A DNA stretch of 5,534 nt. Source: Thermoplasmata archaeon (GTDB taxonomy: Archaea > Thermoplasmatota > E2 > UBA202 > DSCA01). Below, piece by piece: positions 4,380-5,534 of this stretch; position 1 is the first letter of the stretch; each line of letters begins with the position of its first letter. The notes below the pieces were generated by a model. That model saw only the letters and a program-made list of their open reading frames with translations, made no database searches and was not told the origin of the DNA. The stretch is taken from NCBI GenBank assembly GCA_008297795.1, contig VBQP01000053.1:1-5534 (forward strand). Reading direction: 5' to 3'. A program made the translations under genes and the position numbers.

Positions 4380-5534
4380 AGTGCATTCTAAGATGGTATA
4401 TCCCTCCGACCAACTCCTTTTCCATGATATAGTTCTTTTTATCAAATTTTTCAAATAACGAGAGCATCGGCTTGTTGTCTGCGAATACATCGGCAGTGAA
4501 TCCATACAACCCTCTTTTTTTGGCAATTGTGGTGAGATACTTCAGCAATTCTGTTCCTATCCCCTTTCCCTGCCAGTCATCTCTTACAACAAATGCCACC
4601 TCTGCGCTGTTTGTATCCTCATCAAGTCCATACCTTCCTATTCCCAGTATCTCCTCCTTCTCCCCGTTGCCAATAACTGCAACTATTGCCATATTTTTTG
4701 AATAGTCTACGTTTGCCAGTTCATGCAGTTGCTGTCTCGGCAGATACTTTTTAACCCCCATGAATCTCTTGTATATTGTTTCATCTGAAAGTTTGTAGAA
4801 AAATTCTTTTATCAGGTCTTCATCTGAAGGTTTAATGGGGCGCAGCATCACTGTTGTTCCATCTTTTATTTTCACATATTTTTCCAGATTGGCAGGATAT
4901 ATGCCTCCTTCCCCTTCCACAAGTATCTGGTCTCTGTACACAAGATTGTATTTTTTGGCTTCCTCAAGCAGCCATTCCCTGAATTTTGGATGGGCTATGC
5001 TTATGAGCGATATTGCCCTCTCTCTTATATTCTTCCCATGGAGGTATGCTATGCCATATTCCGTAACAACATAACGGGCATCCCCTCTTGTGAGGGTAAC
5101 ACCCGCCCCCTCTTTCAGAAAAGGCACAATCCTTGATACCTTTCCGTCTTTTGCAGTGGACGGAAGCGCTATTATACTTTTACCTCCATCAGACATTGCT
5201 GCCCCTCTCATAAAGTCAGCCTGCCCGCCTATGCCGCTGTAAAATTCATGGCCCAGCGACTCTGCTGTCACCTGCCCTGTCAGATCTATTTCAAGGGCTG
5301 TATTTATGGCTGTCATTTTTTTATTTTTTGCAATCACCATAGGATTGTTTGTATATTCTATAGGGTGAAACTCGAACTCGGGATTGTTGTCAATAAATTT
5401 GTAGGTCTCCCCTGAGCCCATGCAGAACGAAGCAACTGTCTTCCCTCTGTGTATTGTTTTCTCAGAGTTTGTGACAATACCCTCTTTTATCAATTTGACG
5501 ACGCCGTCTGTGAGAAGCTCTGTATGCACTCCCA
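4372..5534 (-). CDS. Acetyl-CoA hydrolase/CoA-transferase C-terminal domain fused to a GNAT acetyltransferase, 5' end missing
   Basis: The last 386 residues of a longer protein; the frame stays open to the right edge. The apparent GTG start at 5529 is really the Val of GVHTELLTDGVV, a conserved internal stretch of the family (DLG(I/V)H(T/S)E...DGVV), so roughly 200 or more N-terminal residues lie outside. Counting from that Val, residues 1-198 are the CoA-transferase C-terminal domain: Glu4 of HTE probably matches the catalytic Glu that forms the acyl/CoA thioester intermediate (inference), followed by INTALEIDLTGQV (75-87), GIGGQADFMRGA (99-110), VTEYGIA (155-161) and the ending SIAHPKFREWL (177-187). 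After a linker, residues 222-385 form a GNAT domain starting VMLRPIKPSDEDL, with the acetyl-CoA pyrophosphate loop QGKGIG at 320-325. Bifunctional fusions of this type are known in bacteria and archaea. The protein probably exchanges or hydrolyses acyl-CoA and acetylates a protein or small-molecule target; the target is unknown. Confidence 0.88.
   Translation of the reverse strand, partial: GVHTELLTDGVVKLIKEGIVTNSEKTIHRGKTVASFCMGSGETYKFIDNNPEFEFHPIEYTNNPMVIAKNKKMTAINTALEIDLTGQVTAESLGHEFYSGIGGQADFMRGAAMSDGGKSIIALPSTAKDGKVSRIVPFLKEGAGVTLTRGDARYVVTEYGIAYLHGKNIRERAISLISIAHPKFREWLLEEAKKYNLVYRDQILVEGEGGIYPANLEKYVKIKDGTTVMLRPIKPSDEDLIKEFFYKLSDETIYKRFMGVKKYLPRQQLHELANVDYSKNMAIVAVIGNGEKEEILGIGRYGLDEDTNSAEVAFVVRDDWQGKGIGTELLKYLTTIAKKRGLYGFTADVFADNKPMLSLFEKFDKKNYIMEKELVGGIYHLRMHFR

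Noticed and set aside
4275..4526. Minus-strand frame of 83 aa overlapping the coiled-coil gene and the GNAT 3' end
   Set aside because: Its Phe-rich C-terminus is the complement of the Lys-rich coiled-coil frame, and its first half is an off-frame reading of the GNAT domain.
1..5534. CRISPR arrays, tRNA or rRNA genes, insertion sequences, defence genes
   Set aside because: No regularly spaced repeats, no tRNA-like cloverleaf noticed, and no transposase or terminal repeats; almost all of the window is accounted for by metabolic genes.

Overview
The window looks archaeal, most likely euryarchaeal. The central enzyme is an ADP-forming acyl-CoA synthetase, which is typical of archaea. Two start codons sit about 29-30 bases after an archaeal-type A-rich/TATA element with no Shine-Dalgarno sequence, as expected of leaderless transcripts. 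The one internal operon gene instead has a strong GAGGTGA ribosome binding site. The proteins are rich in Lys and Glu and the coding strands are purine-rich. I cannot name the species; a Thermoplasmatota-like or related euryarchaeal lineage is only a guess.

Layout. At the left edge (1-239, +) is the 3' end of a small response-regulator receiver-like protein. It converges on a two-gene minus-strand operon, with a 10-bp perfect hairpin between them at 269-291. The operon, read right to left, encodes a fused alpha-beta ADP-forming acetyl/acyl-CoA synthetase (3397-1304, GTG start) and then a BioD-like P-loop protein with a DRTGG domain (1307-282). The two reading frames overlap by four bases (ATGA), so they are probably translationally coupled. 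Upstream on the same strand, but with a separate promoter, is a glyoxalase-II-like metallo-beta-lactamase-fold hydrolase (4123-3461). Its short 5' region is shared with a divergent small coiled-coil protein (4164-4379, +). That small gene overlaps tail to tail by eight bases with the last gene (5534-4372, -), a CoA-transferase/acetyl-CoA hydrolase C-terminal domain fused to a GNAT acetyltransferase and cut by the right edge. The window is almost fully coding; no gap exceeds about 65 bases.

How the genes may work together. Three of the six genes belong to families that handle acetyl-CoA or acyl-CoA, or resemble the regulatory half of such an enzyme: the ADP-forming synthetase makes ATP and acid from acyl-CoA, the CoA-transferase/hydrolase moves or removes CoA, and the BioD-DRTGG protein resembles the N-terminal regulatory half of long phosphotransacetylases. 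The GNAT domain adds possible acyl transfer to a protein or small molecule, and the MBL-fold protein could be a thioesterase. The most interesting idea is an acyl-CoA energy and signalling module, in which the coupled BioD-DRTGG protein is a regulatory partner of the synthetase and the GNAT fusion links CoA metabolism to acetylation. This is inference from family membership and gene order; the sequence does not prove it.
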